Shown: piece by piece, positions 24,343-33,978 of the stretch
How positions within the stretch are numbered: position 1 is the stretch's first letter
How the letters are laid out: each line of letters starts with the position of its first letter
Origin: Geminicoccus roseus DSM 18922
GTDB taxonomy: Bacteria > Pseudomonadota > Alphaproteobacteria > Geminicoccales > Geminicoccaceae
Length of the DNA stretch: 64,000 nt
Direction of reading: 5' to 3'
Assembly: GCF_000427665.1 (NCBI RefSeq)
Contig: NZ_KE386572.1
Coordinates: forward strand, 1,574,196 to 1,638,195
The notes under the pieces: model-generated
The model's database searches: none
Seen by the model: the letters and a program-made list of their open reading frames with translations, nothing else
Told to the model about the DNA's origin: nothing
Made by a program: the position numbers and the translations under genes

Positions 24343-25275
24343 ATGGCAGCATCCCAGAAGGTCATCATCACCTGCGCGGTCACGGGGGCGATCCATACCC
24401 CGTCCATGTCGCCGCACCTGCCGGTCACCCCGGAGGAGATCGCGGATGCCGCGATCGGCGCCGCCGAGGCGGGTGCTGCGATCATCCACCTGCACGCCCG
24501 CGACCCCGAGACCGGGATGCCGGTGCAGACCCCGGAATCGTTCGGCCGCTTCCTGCCGGTGATCAAGCAGCGCTCGGACTGCGTGGTGAACCTCACCACC
24601 GGCGGCGGCATCGGCATGACCGTGGAGGAGCGCGCCCGCCCGACCGCGGTGTTCAAGCCGGAAGTCGCCTCGCTCAACATGGGCTCGATGAACTTCGCCA
24701 CCTTCCCGATGCTGCAGCGCTTCAAGGAGTTCAAGCACGACTGGGAAAAGCCCTACATCGAGAAAACCAAGGACAACATCTTCAAGAACAGCTTCGCGGA
24801 CATCGAGTACATCCTGAAGCTGTGCGCGGGCAACGACACCCGCTTCGAGTTCGAGTGCTACGACACCGCCCATCTCTATAATCTCGCCTACTTCCTGGAG
24901 CAGGGGCTGGTGAAGCCGCCTCTGTTCGTGCAGACCGTGTTCGGCATCCTGGGCGGGATCGGGACGCATCCCGAGGACGTGGCGCACATGAAGCGCACCG
25001 CCGACCGGCTGTTTGGTGACCAGTATCGCTGGTCGGTGCTGGGTGCCGGGCGTCACCAGATGCGGATCGCCGCCCAGGCGGCGTCGATGGGCGGCAACGT
25101 CCGGGTGGGCCTGGAGGACAGTCTGTGGGACGGGCCGGGCAAGCTGGCCGAGAGCAACGCCGCGCAGGTGCGACGCGCGCGCCAGATCCTCGAGGGATTG
25201 GGCATGCAGATCGCCACGCCGGCGGAAGCCCGCGAGATCCTGTCGCTGAAAGGCGGCGACCGGGTCGAGTTCTGA
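24343..25275 (+). CDS. Beta-keto acid cleavage enzyme (BKACE, DUF849)
   Basis: 310 residues with an AGGAG ribosome-binding site. The family motif HLHARD (with GMPVQTPESF after it) supplies the zinc-binding histidines, and GLEDSLWDGPG near residue 250 is the conserved C-terminal site; NLTTGGG and SLNMGSMNF also match. BKACEs split beta-keto acids with acetyl-CoA or another acyl-CoA, giving acetoacetate and a new acyl-CoA; the best-known one cleaves 3-keto-5-aminohexanoate in lysine breakdown. The first gene of an operon with a branched-chain-amino-acid-type importer, so its substrate is probably derived from whatever that system brings in. Confidence 0.93.
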   Translation: MAASQKVIITCAVTGAIHTPSMSPHLPVTPEEIADAAIGAAEAGAAIIHLHARDPETGMPVQTPESFGRFLPVIKQRSDCVVNLTTGGGIGMTVEERARPTAVFKPEVASLNMGSMNFATFPMLQRFKEFKHDWEKPYIEKTKDNIFKNSFADIEYILKLCAGNDTRFEFECYDTAHLYNLAYFLEQGLVKPPLFVQTVFGILGGIGTHPEDVAHMKRTADRLFGDQYRWSVLGAGRHQMRIAAQAASMGGNVRVGLEDSLWDGPGKLAESNAAQVRRARQILEGLGMQIATPAEAREILSLKGGDRVEF

Positions 25276-25312
25276 GCAAGAGGCGACGAGCTCCGGAAAC
25301 AGGAGCCGCAAC

Positions 25313-26623
25313 ATGATCAGGGAGAAGGCAATGATCCACAAGATCACCAGGCGCAGCCTGGTCAAGGGTGGCACGATGCTGGCCGGTGCCGCGGCCGGCC
25401 TCGGCACCATCTACGGGCCATGGAAGCACAACCGCGCCTATGCCCAGGAAGGCAAGCCGATCAAGATCGGCCTGACCTGCGACGCCAGCGGCATGTATGG
25501 CGCGTCCGGCCGCTCCGAGCTGCGCGGCATCACCATGTGCATCGACGAGTTCAACGCCAATGGCGGCGTGCTCGGCCGCAAGATCGAGTGGATCACCGCC
25601 GACACCGAGACCAATCCCGCCACCGCCAGCCGGGTCGCCGAGCGCTTCATCAACCGCGAGGACTGCTCGATCCTGATCGGCGCCATCCATTCCGGCGTGG
25701 CCAACGCGATCACCCAGGTGGCCGAGAAGTACGGCACCATCTACCTGAACACCAACTCGTCCTCGCCCACCGAATCCGGCGAGAACTGCTCGCGAATCAA
25801 GTTCGTCTGGGACGGCAACGGCACCAACTTCACCATGTCGTCGGTGACGGCGGCGGTGGAGCGGGTCGGCAAGAAGTGGCTCCTGCTCACCAACGACTAT
25901 GTCTGGGGGCATGAGACCTCGGATGCGACCCGCAAGCTGGTCGAGGCCGCCGGCGGCGAGATCATCGACGAGCTGCTGGTGCCGCAGAACACCCGCGACT
26001 TCACCTCCTACCTGCTCAAGATCCAGCAGCTCCAGCCGGAGGTGGTGGCGCCCGCGGTGGGCGGCGACGACGGCAAGATCCTGCGCGCGCAGGTGGCGGA
26101 GCTCGGCCTCGACCAGCAGGCAGCCTGGGTGCAGAGCCAGCAGGACTGGCCGGACGTCTGGGCGGCGCCGGAGAGCATCGTCGGCATTTTCGGCACCAAC
26201 TGGTACCACAAGCTCAAGCTGCCGGGCGTCGACGACTTCGTGAAGCGCTGGCAGGCCCGCGCCGACGAGGGTGCGATCCCGGTGCCGGGCAACGTCGCCT
26301 ATTGCGGCTACATGGGCATGCGGGAAACGCTGCGCGCAATCGAGCGGGCGGGCACCACCAACAACATCGCGATCATCAAGGAGCTGGAGCAGCTCAAGAT
26401 TCCGGCGGTCGACCGGATGCAGGACTACGACGCCTGGATGAATCCGGACACCCATCACCTGCAGCAGACCATCTACCTGGCCCGCCGCAACCCGAACCCG
26501 GTGGACGACACCGACCTCTACGAGATCATCAGCGCGTCCAAGCCCGAGAACGTGATCGACCCGCAGGAGGGCCAGATGTGCAAGCTCGCCCCCTACGACC
26601 AGTTCCCGACCGTCGACGGCTGA
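25313..26623 (+). CDS. ABC importer substrate-binding protein (amino-acid/amide type), Tat-exported
   Basis: 436 residues from 25313; a second ATG at 25331 (MIHKITRRS) also has a good ribosome-binding site and may be the true start. The leader contains ITRRSLVKGG, a twin-arginine signal, then a hydrophobic stretch to about residue 45 (AYAQEG). The mature part is a type-I binding fold like LivK/UrtA/AmiC: PIKIGLTCDASGMYGASGRSE, GVLGRKIEWITADTETNPATA, AIHSGVANAITQVAEKYGT. Expected ligands are amino acids, urea, amides or small acids. It follows the BKACE gene by 37 bp. Confidence 0.92.
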   Translation: MIREKAMIHKITRRSLVKGGTMLAGAAAGLGTIYGPWKHNRAYAQEGKPIKIGLTCDASGMYGASGRSELRGITMCIDEFNANGGVLGRKIEWITADTETNPATASRVAERFINREDCSILIGAIHSGVANAITQVAEKYGTIYLNTNSSSPTESGENCSRIKFVWDGNGTNFTMSSVTAAVERVGKKWLLLTNDYVWGHETSDATRKLVEAAGGEIIDELLVPQNTRDFTSYLLKIQQLQPEVVAPAVGGDDGKILRAQVAELGLDQQAAWVQSQQDWPDVWAAPESIVGIFGTNWYHKLKLPGVDDFVKRWQARADEGAIPVPGNVAYCGYMGMRETLRAIERAGTTNNIAIIKELEQLKIPAVDRMQDYDAWMNPDTHHLQQTIYLARRNPNPVDDTDLYEIISASKPENVIDPQEGQMCKLAPYDQFPTVDG

Positions 26624-26661
26624 GCAGACCGAGTGGTGAGGCCCCACGATAAGCAGGGCAG

Positions 26662-27582
26662 ATGTTCACGCTGATACCCTTCCTGATCAACGGGCTGACC
26701 CTCGGGCTCCTGTTCGCGCTGATCGCCCTCGGCTTCATGCTGATCGTCGGCGTGATGGAGCAGATCAACCTGGCCCACGGCTCCCTGTTCGCCCTGGGCG
26801 CCTACGTGGCCTATGCCATGCTCGGCCCACCTCTCCCGTTCACGGGAGAGGTGGGTGCCTGGTGGGCGGCGCTGCCGCTCTGGCTGCGCTATGCCGTGGC
26901 CCTCATCATCGCCCCATGCATCGTCGGGCTGCTCGGCATCCTGATCGAGCAGGGGATGCGCCGGACCTACGGCAAGGATCCCCTGTTCGGCCTGCTGCTC
27001 ACCTTTGGCGCCGCCCTGGTGATCGAAGACCTGATCCGGTCGATCTGGGGAACGCGCGACTATATCCTGCCGACCCCGGACGCGATCTCCGGCGGCTTCA
27101 TCGCGCTGAACCTGATCTGGTCATCCTACCGCTTCTTCGCGGCGGCGGCCGCCGCGGTCTTCATCCTGCTGACCTGGCTCCTGATCGAGCGCACCCGCTT
27201 TGGCGCCGTCATCAAGGCCGGCGCGCACGACAGCGAGATGGTCCGGGCCTTGGGCTACGACCTCGCCAAGCTGCGCATCGCGGTGTTCGCGATCGGCACC
27301 ATGCTGGCGGCTGCCGCCGGGATGATCATGGCGCCGATCTGGGGCATCCGCCCGCACATGGGGGTCGACGCGGTGATCCCGGCCTTCCTGATCATCGTGC
27401 TGGGCGGCGTCGGCTCGTTCTGGGGTGCGGTGATCGCCGGCCTGCTGGTCGGCATGGTGATCGGTCTCACCGCCGCCTACGCCTCGGAATGGTCACTTTT
27501 ATCCATGTATATCCTGCTGATCGTGGTCGTGACCTTCCGGTCCCGCGGGCTGTTCGGCAAGAAGAGCATCCTGGAGGCCTGA
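26662..27582 (+). CDS. Branched-chain amino-acid-type ABC permease (LivH-like)
   Basis: 306 residues, about eight membrane helices. LINGLTLGLLFALIALGFMLI and INLAHGSLFALGAY are the classic LivH/UrtB N-terminal motifs, and ARSLGYD-like RALGYDLAKLRIAVFAIG is in its usual place. It forms one half of the channel, paired with the LivM-like permease just downstream. Residues about 55-65 (GPPLPFTGEVG) are encoded by a perfect palindrome with 13-base arms that looks like an inserted repeat in a loop between helices; it keeps the frame. The product is slightly longer than most relatives. Confidence 0.94.
   Translation: MFTLIPFLINGLTLGLLFALIALGFMLIVGVMEQINLAHGSLFALGAYVAYAMLGPPLPFTGEVGAWWAALPLWLRYAVALIIAPCIVGLLGILIEQGMRRTYGKDPLFGLLLTFGAALVIEDLIRSIWGTRDYILPTPDAISGGFIALNLIWSSYRFFAAAAAAVFILLTWLLIERTRFGAVIKAGAHDSEMVRALGYDLAKLRIAVFAIGTMLAAAAGMIMAPIWGIRPHMGVDAVIPAFLIIVLGGVGSFWGAVIAGLLVGMVIGLTAAYASEWSLLSMYILLIVVVTFRSRGLFGKKSILEA
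26826..26855. repeat. Palindromic REP-like element inside the LivH-like gene
   Basis: Arms CCCACCTCTCCCG and CGGGAGAGGTGGG pair perfectly over 13 bases around TTCA. The sequence resembles the widespread CTCTCCCG...CGGGAGAG repeats normally found between genes in alpha- and betaproteobacteria. Here it sits wholly in the coding frame, so the protein gains or reshapes about ten residues in an extramembrane loop. Confidence 0.75.
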
Positions 27583-27587
27583 TTCCG

Positions 27588-28598
27588 ATGCAGACTCCCG
27601 CCAATGCCGGACGCCTGATCACCCCCGCCATGGTCGGCGTGGGCCTCTTGCTGGTCACCGTGCCGTTCTGGATCACCTCGGCCGGGCTCTACCAGTATAT
27701 CGGTGTGGAGATCCTGATCTGGGCGATCTACGCACTGGGCTTCAACCTCCTGCTGGGCACGGCCGGCCTGCCTTCCTTCGGCCACGGCGCCTTTTTCGGC
27801 ATCGGCGCCTACGCCTTCGGGCTCACCCAGTTCCACGTGGCGGCGAACCTGTGGGTCTGCCTGCTGGGCGGCATCCTGGCGGCCAGCCTCGCCGGGGCGC
27901 TGGTGGCGGCGTTCGTGGCGCGCCGGCGCGGGATCTACTTTGCCTTTCTGACCATCGCGTTCGGCCAGGTGTTCTGGTTCATCGCCATGAAGGCGCGCGA
28001 CCTGACCGGCGGCGAGGACGGCCTGCTGCCGATCGCACGGCTGCCGGTCGATCTGGGCTTCGTGTCCTTCGACCTTTCCGACAACGTGGCGCTCTACTTC
28101 TTCGTGCTGGTGCTGTTCCTGCTGACGGTGGTGGCGCTGTGGCGCCTGACCTATTCGCCGTTCGGCCGCATCCTTTCCGCCATCCGTCAGAGCGAACTGC
28201 GTGCCGCCCATCTCGGCTACCGGGTGGTGCTCTTCAAGATGCTGGCCTTCATTGTCTCGGCCGCCTTCGCCGGCCTTGCCGGCAGCCTGTTCGCCATGGC
28301 CCAGGGCGGCGCTTTCCCTGAGGTCATGGCGCTGCATTATTCCGGCTACATCGTGATGATGGTGCTGGTGGGCGGCGGGCTGGTCAGCTTCTGGGGGCCG
28401 GTGGTCGGCGTGGTCGTGTTCCTCCTGGCCCGCGACCTGCTGGGCGCCGTCACCCTGACCTGGATGCTCTGGTTCGGCCTCCTGTTCGTGGCGGTGATCC
28501 TGTTCAGGCCCGAGGGCATCGCCGGCGTCTTCCAGGACCTGCGTCGCCGTCTCACCCGCCGCGCCACGCCGCAGCCGGCCGTGCGGAGCACGCCATGA
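27588..28598 (+). CDS. Branched-chain amino-acid-type ABC permease (LivM-like)
   Basis: 336 residues with about ten membrane helices. YALGFNLLLGTAGLPSFGHGAFFGIGAY is the LivM/UrtC signature (GhaaFfGiGAY), and GRILSAIRQSELRAAHLGY is the cytoplasmic coupling-loop region that contacts the ATPase. It pairs with the LivH-like permease five bases upstream, and its stop overlaps the next ATPase start (ATGA), showing tight translational coupling across the operon. Confidence 0.94.
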   Translation: MQTPANAGRLITPAMVGVGLLLVTVPFWITSAGLYQYIGVEILIWAIYALGFNLLLGTAGLPSFGHGAFFGIGAYAFGLTQFHVAANLWVCLLGGILAASLAGALVAAFVARRRGIYFAFLTIAFGQVFWFIAMKARDLTGGEDGLLPIARLPVDLGFVSFDLSDNVALYFFVLVLFLLTVVALWRLTYSPFGRILSAIRQSELRAAHLGYRVVLFKMLAFIVSAAFAGLAGSLFAMAQGGAFPEVMALHYSGYIVMMVLVGGGLVSFWGPVVGVVVFLLARDLLGAVTLTWMLWFGLLFVAVILFRPEGIAGVFQDLRRRLTRRATPQPAVRSTP

Positions 28599-29338
28599 CG
28601 GCGCTCGAGGCCCGCGCCGTCCATGTGCGCTTTGGCGACCGGGTCGTGCTGGAGGAGATGAACTTCACCGTGGCAGAGGGCGAGCTGCACGGCATCATGG
28701 GGCCGAACGGTGCCGGCAAGACCACCTTCTTCAACGTGCTGACCGGCAGGGTGCGGCCCAGCCGCGGCCAGGTCCTGGTCGGCGGCGAGGACGTCACCGG
28801 GCAGCCGCCGCACGCGATCGCCGCCCGTGGCGTCGCCCGGTCGTTCCAGATCATGACCCTGTTCGATGAATTCACCGCGCGCGAGAACGTGGCGATCGCC
28901 CGCCCGGAGTTCCGCGCGCTTGCCCTGCATGGCCACCGGGCCGCAATCGGCGATCCCGAATCCGATGCCGCCGCGCAGGCGGTGCTCGACGAGGTCGGCC
29001 TGGGACAGAAGGCGGACGTGATCGCCAAGGACCTCTCCTATGGCGAGCGGCGCGCCCTGGAGATCGCGGTGGCGCTGGCTCAGAAGCCCCGGGTCCTGTG
29101 CCTGGACGAACCGACCTCTGGCCTGGGTTCCGACGGCATCGCCAGGATCGCCGACCTGGTGCGCCGCCTGAAGGGCCGCTTGGCCATCGTCGCTATCGAG
29201 CACGACATGGAGTTCCTGTTCGGCCTGGCCGACCGGATCTCGGTGGTGCACTGGGGGCAGGTGATTGCCCATGGTCGGCCGGACGAACTGAAGAGCAATC
29301 CGTGGGTGCGTCGCTCCAACCTGGGACGTTTCGGATGA
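28595..29338 (+). CDS. ABC importer ATP-binding protein (LivG-like)
   Basis: 247 residues. Walker A GPNGAGKTT (about residues 37-45), signature LSYGERR, Walker B VLCLDEPTSGL and the switch histidine in IEHDMEF are all present, and the extended C-terminus is LivG/UrtD style. It powers the importer with its LivF-like partner. Start overlaps the LivM stop by ATGA and its own stop overlaps the LivF start by ATGA. Confidence 0.95.
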   Translation: MTALEARAVHVRFGDRVVLEEMNFTVAEGELHGIMGPNGAGKTTFFNVLTGRVRPSRGQVLVGGEDVTGQPPHAIAARGVARSFQIMTLFDEFTARENVAIARPEFRALALHGHRAAIGDPESDAAAQAVLDEVGLGQKADVIAKDLSYGERRALEIAVALAQKPRVLCLDEPTSGLGSDGIARIADLVRRLKGRLAIVAIEHDMEFLFGLADRISVVHWGQVIAHGRPDELKSNPWVRRSNLGRFG

Positions 29339-30033
29339 TCCTGGACGTCGACGGCATTCATACCTTCTACGGCGAAACGCAGGTCCTGTTCGGCGTGTCG
29401 TTCGACGTGCGTCCGGGCGAGGTCGTGGCCCTTTTGGGCCCGAACGGTGCTGGCAAGACCACGACGCTGCGCTCGATCCTGGCCCTCACCCCGCCAGTCC
29501 AGGGCCGGATCGCGTTTGATGGCAGCGACGTGACCAGGCAGCCGACCCACCGGATCGCCCGCGCCGGGATCGGCTGGGTCCCGGACGACCGCCGGCTCTG
29601 CCCGACGCTGAGCGTCGCCAAGAACCTGCAGATCGCCGGCAAGCGCACCCGCTTCCGGTCCTGGAGCGTCAAGGACTGCTGCGGGATCTTCTCCGCGCTG
29701 GAGCACCTGATGCACCGCGATGCCGAGAACCTGTCCGGCGGCGAGATGCAGATGGTCGCGATTTCCCGAGCGCTGCTGGGATCGCCGGGTCTCGTCCTGT
29801 TCGACGAGCCGAGCCAGGGGCTGGCGCCCAAGATCGTCGAGGACGTGCTCGCCACCATCCGCCATCTCCGCGACGAGGGGGTCGCCTCGGTGGTGGTCGA
29901 ACAGAACGCCGAGCTGGCGCTCTCGGTGGCCGACCGGGCGCTGGTCCTCGATCGCGGCCGGGTAGCCTGGAAGGGCGACGCCGAGGAACTGAAGCATGAT
30001 CGGGCGCTGCGCCAGCGCCTGTTGGGAGCCTGA
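29335..30033 (+). CDS. ABC importer ATP-binding protein (LivF-like)
   Basis: 232 residues. Walker A GPNGAGKTTT, signature LSGGEMQM, Walker B LVLFDEPSQGLAPK and VVVEQNAELAL (the Gln replacing the switch His position, as in LivF) are all in place. Begins inside the LivG-like stop (ATGA). It completes the usual five-part importer; yet a further ATPase-like gene follows three bases downstream. Confidence 0.95.
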   Translation: MILDVDGIHTFYGETQVLFGVSFDVRPGEVVALLGPNGAGKTTTLRSILALTPPVQGRIAFDGSDVTRQPTHRIARAGIGWVPDDRRLCPTLSVAKNLQIAGKRTRFRSWSVKDCCGIFSALEHLMHRDAENLSGGEMQMVAISRALLGSPGLVLFDEPSQGLAPKIVEDVLATIRHLRDEGVASVVVEQNAELALSVADRALVLDRGRVAWKGDAEELKHDRALRQRLLGA

Positions 30034-30036
30034 GCC

Positions 30037-30669
<633 letters not shown>

Positions 30670-30921
30670 GCCAGGCCGGCAAGGCCTGGGGCGGCGGACG
30701 GCTCCGGTACGGCCGCACTTGTCCAGCCTCCTCCCGATCCCGGCACAGCAATACATCCTGAAGCCATACTCACGGACATCCGTCCGGGAGCGATTCTGCT
30801 TGGATAATCTCCTCCATGAGGGAAGAACATTTCCGGGCAACTCGAACTTGTGAAGAAGTCGATACTCCGAGATCCTCTGAACCCCAGATTTATTTAACAG
30901 ACTGTCCAGGACAACCATACG

Positions 30922-31158
30922 ATGAAAGAAGCGTTGCAGGTCCATCGACGTCGGCTTGCCGAGAACGGGATGCGCAGGGTTGAGGTCTGTGTGCGGGAGG
31001 CGGATGCGGAACTGATCCGCCGAATCGCCCGCTCGCTCGCGGCCGGCGACCGCTCCGCCCATCGACTGAGGGAGACGATCCAGTCGTCGGTGCCGCAGAA
31101 GACGAAGCTGACCTTCAAGGAGTGGCTCGCCACCCCTTCCGGGCCCGAGGAAAGCTGA
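30922..31158 (+). CDS. Small basic protein, possible antitoxin- or DNA-binding type
   Basis: 78 residues with AGGA ten bases before the ATG. A strand-like MRRVEVCVREADAELIRRIARSLAAG followed by helices resembles the ribbon-helix-helix pattern of small antitoxin-like proteins (VEV.VR..DA.L.R..A). No toxin gene stands beside it. The C-terminus KLTFKEWLATPSG is a short tail that could be a partner-binding segment. Assignment is by pattern only; it may also be just a small unknown protein. Confidence 0.55.
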   Translation: MKEALQVHRRRLAENGMRRVEVCVREADAELIRRIARSLAAGDRSAHRLRETIQSSVPQKTKLTFKEWLATPSGPEES

Positions 31159-31325
31159 CCGGCCCGCAACCGCTCACTCGCTGAGGCTGTCGTCGCTCCG
31201 GATCTCCGTCCCGCCACGCCTTCACGCCCGCATCTTGAGATCTTCCTGCCGCCAGGACTGGTAGGATGGCGGCCGGCGGCCGAAGATGGCGATCTCGGAC
31301 AACACGACTCGGGAGGGAGGCGGTC

Positions 31326-31736
31326 ATGGAACTGGTGCGGGCAGGTACGCAGGAAAGCATGCCGGGGCGCAGCGAATACTTCACCGGCACGGTCTGGCTG
31401 GACCGGATCATCCAGGCGCCGGCGCCCGCCCGGGTGCGTGCCTTGCGGGTGAGCTTCATGCCGGGCGCCCGCACCGCATGGCACACCCACCCGCTGGGCC
31501 AGACCCTGCATGTCCTGACCGGGACCGGCCTCTTCCAGACCGAAGGTCAGCCGGGCGTGGTGATCCGGCCCGGCGACACGGTGTGGATCCCGCCCGGCGA
31601 GAAGCACTGGCACGGAGCCGGGCCGGCCACGACCGTGGTGCACCTGGCCATCCAGGAAGGCGGCGACGCCGGCGAGACCAACTGGATGGAGAAGGTCACC
31701 GACGAGGACTATGCCGCGGTGAGCGCGATCGCCTGA
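31326..31736 (+). CDS. Cupin-domain protein (small metal-binding type)
   Basis: 136 residues with a GGGAGGGAGG ribosome-binding site. A single cupin barrel: motif 1 is PGARTAWHTHPLGQTLHVLTG, giving His-x-His and a further His, and motif 2 is PGDTVWIPPGEKHWHG with the last metal histidine. Relatives include quercetinase-like proteins and carboxymuconolactone decarboxylase-linked cupins. It overlaps the converging PdxA2-like gene by 28 bp at the 3' end. Function unknown; it may tidy a reactive sugar or aromatic intermediate. Confidence 0.87.
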   Translation: MELVRAGTQESMPGRSEYFTGTVWLDRIIQAPAPARVRALRVSFMPGARTAWHTHPLGQTLHVLTGTGLFQTEGQPGVVIRPGDTVWIPPGEKHWHGAGPATTVVHLAIQEGGDAGETNWMEKVTDEDYAAVSAIA

Positions 31737-32713
31737 CGCAGGGCCTCCAGCAGGCTCCGCTCGTCGGCAATGCCCTTGCCGGCCACGTCGAAGGCGGTTC
31801 CGTGGTCGACGGAGGTACGGATCACCGGCAGGCCGACCGTGATGTTCACGCCGGACTCGATGCCCATGACCTTGATCGGCGCGTGGCCCTGGTCGTGGTA
31901 CATCGCGACGACCATGTCGAAATCCCCCCGCCCGGTCCGGAAGAACAGCGTGTCGGCCGGCAGCGGGCCCTCCACGTCCCAGCCCTTGGCCCGGCAGGCC
32001 GCGACGGCCGGAGCGATCTTGGTCTCCTCCTCGCCACGGCCGAACAGGCCGTTCTCGCCGGCATGGGGGTTGATGCCGCACACGCCGATCTTCTTGCGCG
32101 GGATGCCGGCCTTTTCCAGCACGGTATGGCCTCGGGCGATGGTCCGCTCCACCAGGCCGGGCTCGATCCGCTCGATCGCGTCGATCAGGCCGACATGGAC
32201 GGTGACATGGATGACGCGCAGGCCGGGTGCCGTCAGCATCATCGACACCTCCTCGGTCCCGGTCAGGGCGGCGAGGAGTTCGGTATGGCCCGGATAGCGG
32301 TGCCCGCCGGCATGCAGCGCCTCCTTGTTGATGGGCGCCGTGCAGATGGCATCCACTGCACCTTCGACCGCCAGGCGGGTAGCGGTCTCAATGAAGCGGA
32401 ACGAGCCTTCGCCCGCGATCGCCGAGACCTTGCCGAACGGCAGGTCGGCCGGGATGAGCTGCAGGTCGACGCAGTCGACGGTGCCATGGGCATAGGTGCC
32501 CTCGGCGACCTGGTCGGCCGTCAGGGCCCGGACCGACAGATCGCTGCCGACGATCCTGCCGGCGGTGCGCAGGCGGCCGGCATCGCCGATCACCACCGGC
32601 CGGCAGCGCTCGTAGACATCGGCATGGCCGAGGCTCTTCATGATGACTTCGGCGCCGATGCCGGCGGCATCGCCCATCGTGATTGCGATCACCGGACGGT
32701 TCATGAGCGTCAT
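31709..32713 (-). CDS. pdxA2: PdxA2-like four-carbon acid-phosphate dehydrogenase
   Basis: 334 residues. PVIAITMGDAAGIGAEVI, TAPINKEALHAGGHRYPGHTE and MYHDQGHAPIKVMG are PdxA-family motifs, with the metal-binding histidines. PdxA itself makes vitamin B6, but a copy next to a DUF1537 kinase and a DeoR regulator is expected to be PdxA2, which oxidises D-threonate- or D-erythronate-4-phosphate to dihydroxyacetone phosphate. Its ATG overlaps the kinase stop (ATGA). The assignment to PdxA2 rests on the neighbours. Confidence 0.87.
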   Translation of the reverse strand: MTLMNRPVIAITMGDAAGIGAEVIMKSLGHADVYERCRPVVIGDAGRLRTAGRIVGSDLSVRALTADQVAEGTYAHGTVDCVDLQLIPADLPFGKVSAIAGEGSFRFIETATRLAVEGAVDAICTAPINKEALHAGGHRYPGHTELLAALTGTEEVSMMLTAPGLRVIHVTVHVGLIDAIERIEPGLVERTIARGHTVLEKAGIPRKKIGVCGINPHAGENGLFGRGEEETKIAPAVAACRAKGWDVEGPLPADTLFFRTGRGDFDMVVAMYHDQGHAPIKVMGIESGVNITVGLPVIRTSVDHGTAFDVAGKGIADERSLLEALRQAIALTAA

Positions 32714-33978
32714 TCCATGTCGGAGGAGGAGGAAGGAAGCGGGAACGAGCCGGCCAGGTCCCGCAGCGCCTGGCGGCAGTTCAACAGGGTCCGCTCGTCG
32801 CCGAAGGCCCCTGCCTTGGTGACGACGCCGAACCGGTGAGGGGCAGGAGCAATACATAGGGGCACGCCCGGCTCCAGTTCGCGCTGGAGATGCAGGCCAG
32901 CGACGCCCATGGCGTTCAGCACGGCGCGCCCCGTCTCTCCGCCGGTGACCAGCAGGCCGCCAATCTGGGCGGCGACCGGTTCGGCCAGGGCGGCGAGCCC
33001 CAGACGCAGCGGGAGCGCGTGCGCTGGGTCGTCAGGAATATCGGCCGTCAGCGTGATCACCACGTCGCTGCCCCCCAGGAGCATGCGCTCCAGTTGGGCG
33101 GTACGTTCCATCACCGGACGCCCATCGGCTGAAGCCACCACTTCCGAGACAGCCAGGTCCAGCCGCATCATTCCCGGAGCCTGCGCCAGGACATCCGCCT
33201 GCCTTCGGGACACCGACGACATGCTGCCCACGACGAACAGAAGCGGCCCTGGCCGGACCGGCGGCCGGGGCATGGTGGCGTTGATCGGGCTGCGCGTCCC
33301 GGCCACATGGCTCACCAGCCCCGCCGATCCGGCCCAGATCGTCTCGCCGGCCATGGACGTCGCCGCAGCCGTGATCGCGGCCAGGTCCGCATCGGTCTCG
33401 GCATCGAAGACCAGGACGTCGACCGTGCCGCACAGTCGCGCCATCCGGTCCGGGAGGGTTGGTCCGCGGACCTGGGCGAGGTCGATCAGGGCTGCGGTCA
33501 GACCCGCGGCAGCCATCAGGTCGGGCAGGAAGACGCCGGCACCCCGGCGCTCGTGCCGCCAAACCTCCGTCTGCTCCAGCGGGATGCCGTGCAGGTAGGG
33601 GCGCCCCTCGACAATCGTCCGGCCGGTCGCGGGAAAAGCGGAGGCGAACACGGCGGTGACGGGTTGGCCGGTGGCGTCGCGCCGGCCGGCCAGCGCGGCA
33701 GCCAGTTCGCTACCGACATGCCCACGCAGGGTCGAATCGACCTTCTTGAAGAGCAGCGGGCTGGCAGCGAAGCGGTCGACCAGCTGCCTGATCCTGGCCC
33801 CAGCGGCCGTGGCGTCAAGGGACCGGGTGTCTGCGTCCACGGCGACGACATCGGCGTCGTCGGGCGGGGCCGACCCATCCATGACGACGAACACCGAGCG
33901 TCCCTGCCGGGCGCAGGCCGCCCCGCAGTCGGCGGCACCGGTGAGGTCGTCGGCAATGATCAGCATGGGCGCACTCAC
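32710..33978 (-). CDS. Four-carbon acid sugar kinase (DUF1537 family)
   Basis: 422 residues from a GTG at 33978 that overlaps the previous stop (GTGA). The N-terminal MLIIADDLTGAADCGAACARQG and KKVDSTLRGHVG are the hallmarks of DUF1537 kinases, and the C-terminal half has VTGGETGRAVLNAMG with glycine-rich nucleotide-binding loop. Members phosphorylate D-threonate, D-erythronate or 3-oxo-tetronates. Together with the PdxA2-like dehydrogenase this would turn a four-carbon sugar acid into a glycolytic intermediate. Confidence 0.92.
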   Translation of the reverse strand: MSAPMLIIADDLTGAADCGAACARQGRSVFVVMDGSAPPDDADVVAVDADTRSLDATAAGARIRQLVDRFAASPLLFKKVDSTLRGHVGSELAAALAGRRDATGQPVTAVFASAFPATGRTIVEGRPYLHGIPLEQTEVWRHERRGAGVFLPDLMAAAGLTAALIDLAQVRGPTLPDRMARLCGTVDVLVFDAETDADLAAITAAATSMAGETIWAGSAGLVSHVAGTRSPINATMPRPPVRPGPLLFVVGSMSSVSRRQADVLAQAPGMMRLDLAVSEVVASADGRPVMERTAQLERMLLGGSDVVITLTADIPDDPAHALPLRLGLAALAEPVAAQIGGLLVTGGETGRAVLNAMGVAGLHLQRELEPGVPLCIAPAPHRFGVVTKAGAFGDERTLLNCRQALRDLAGSFPLPSSSSDME

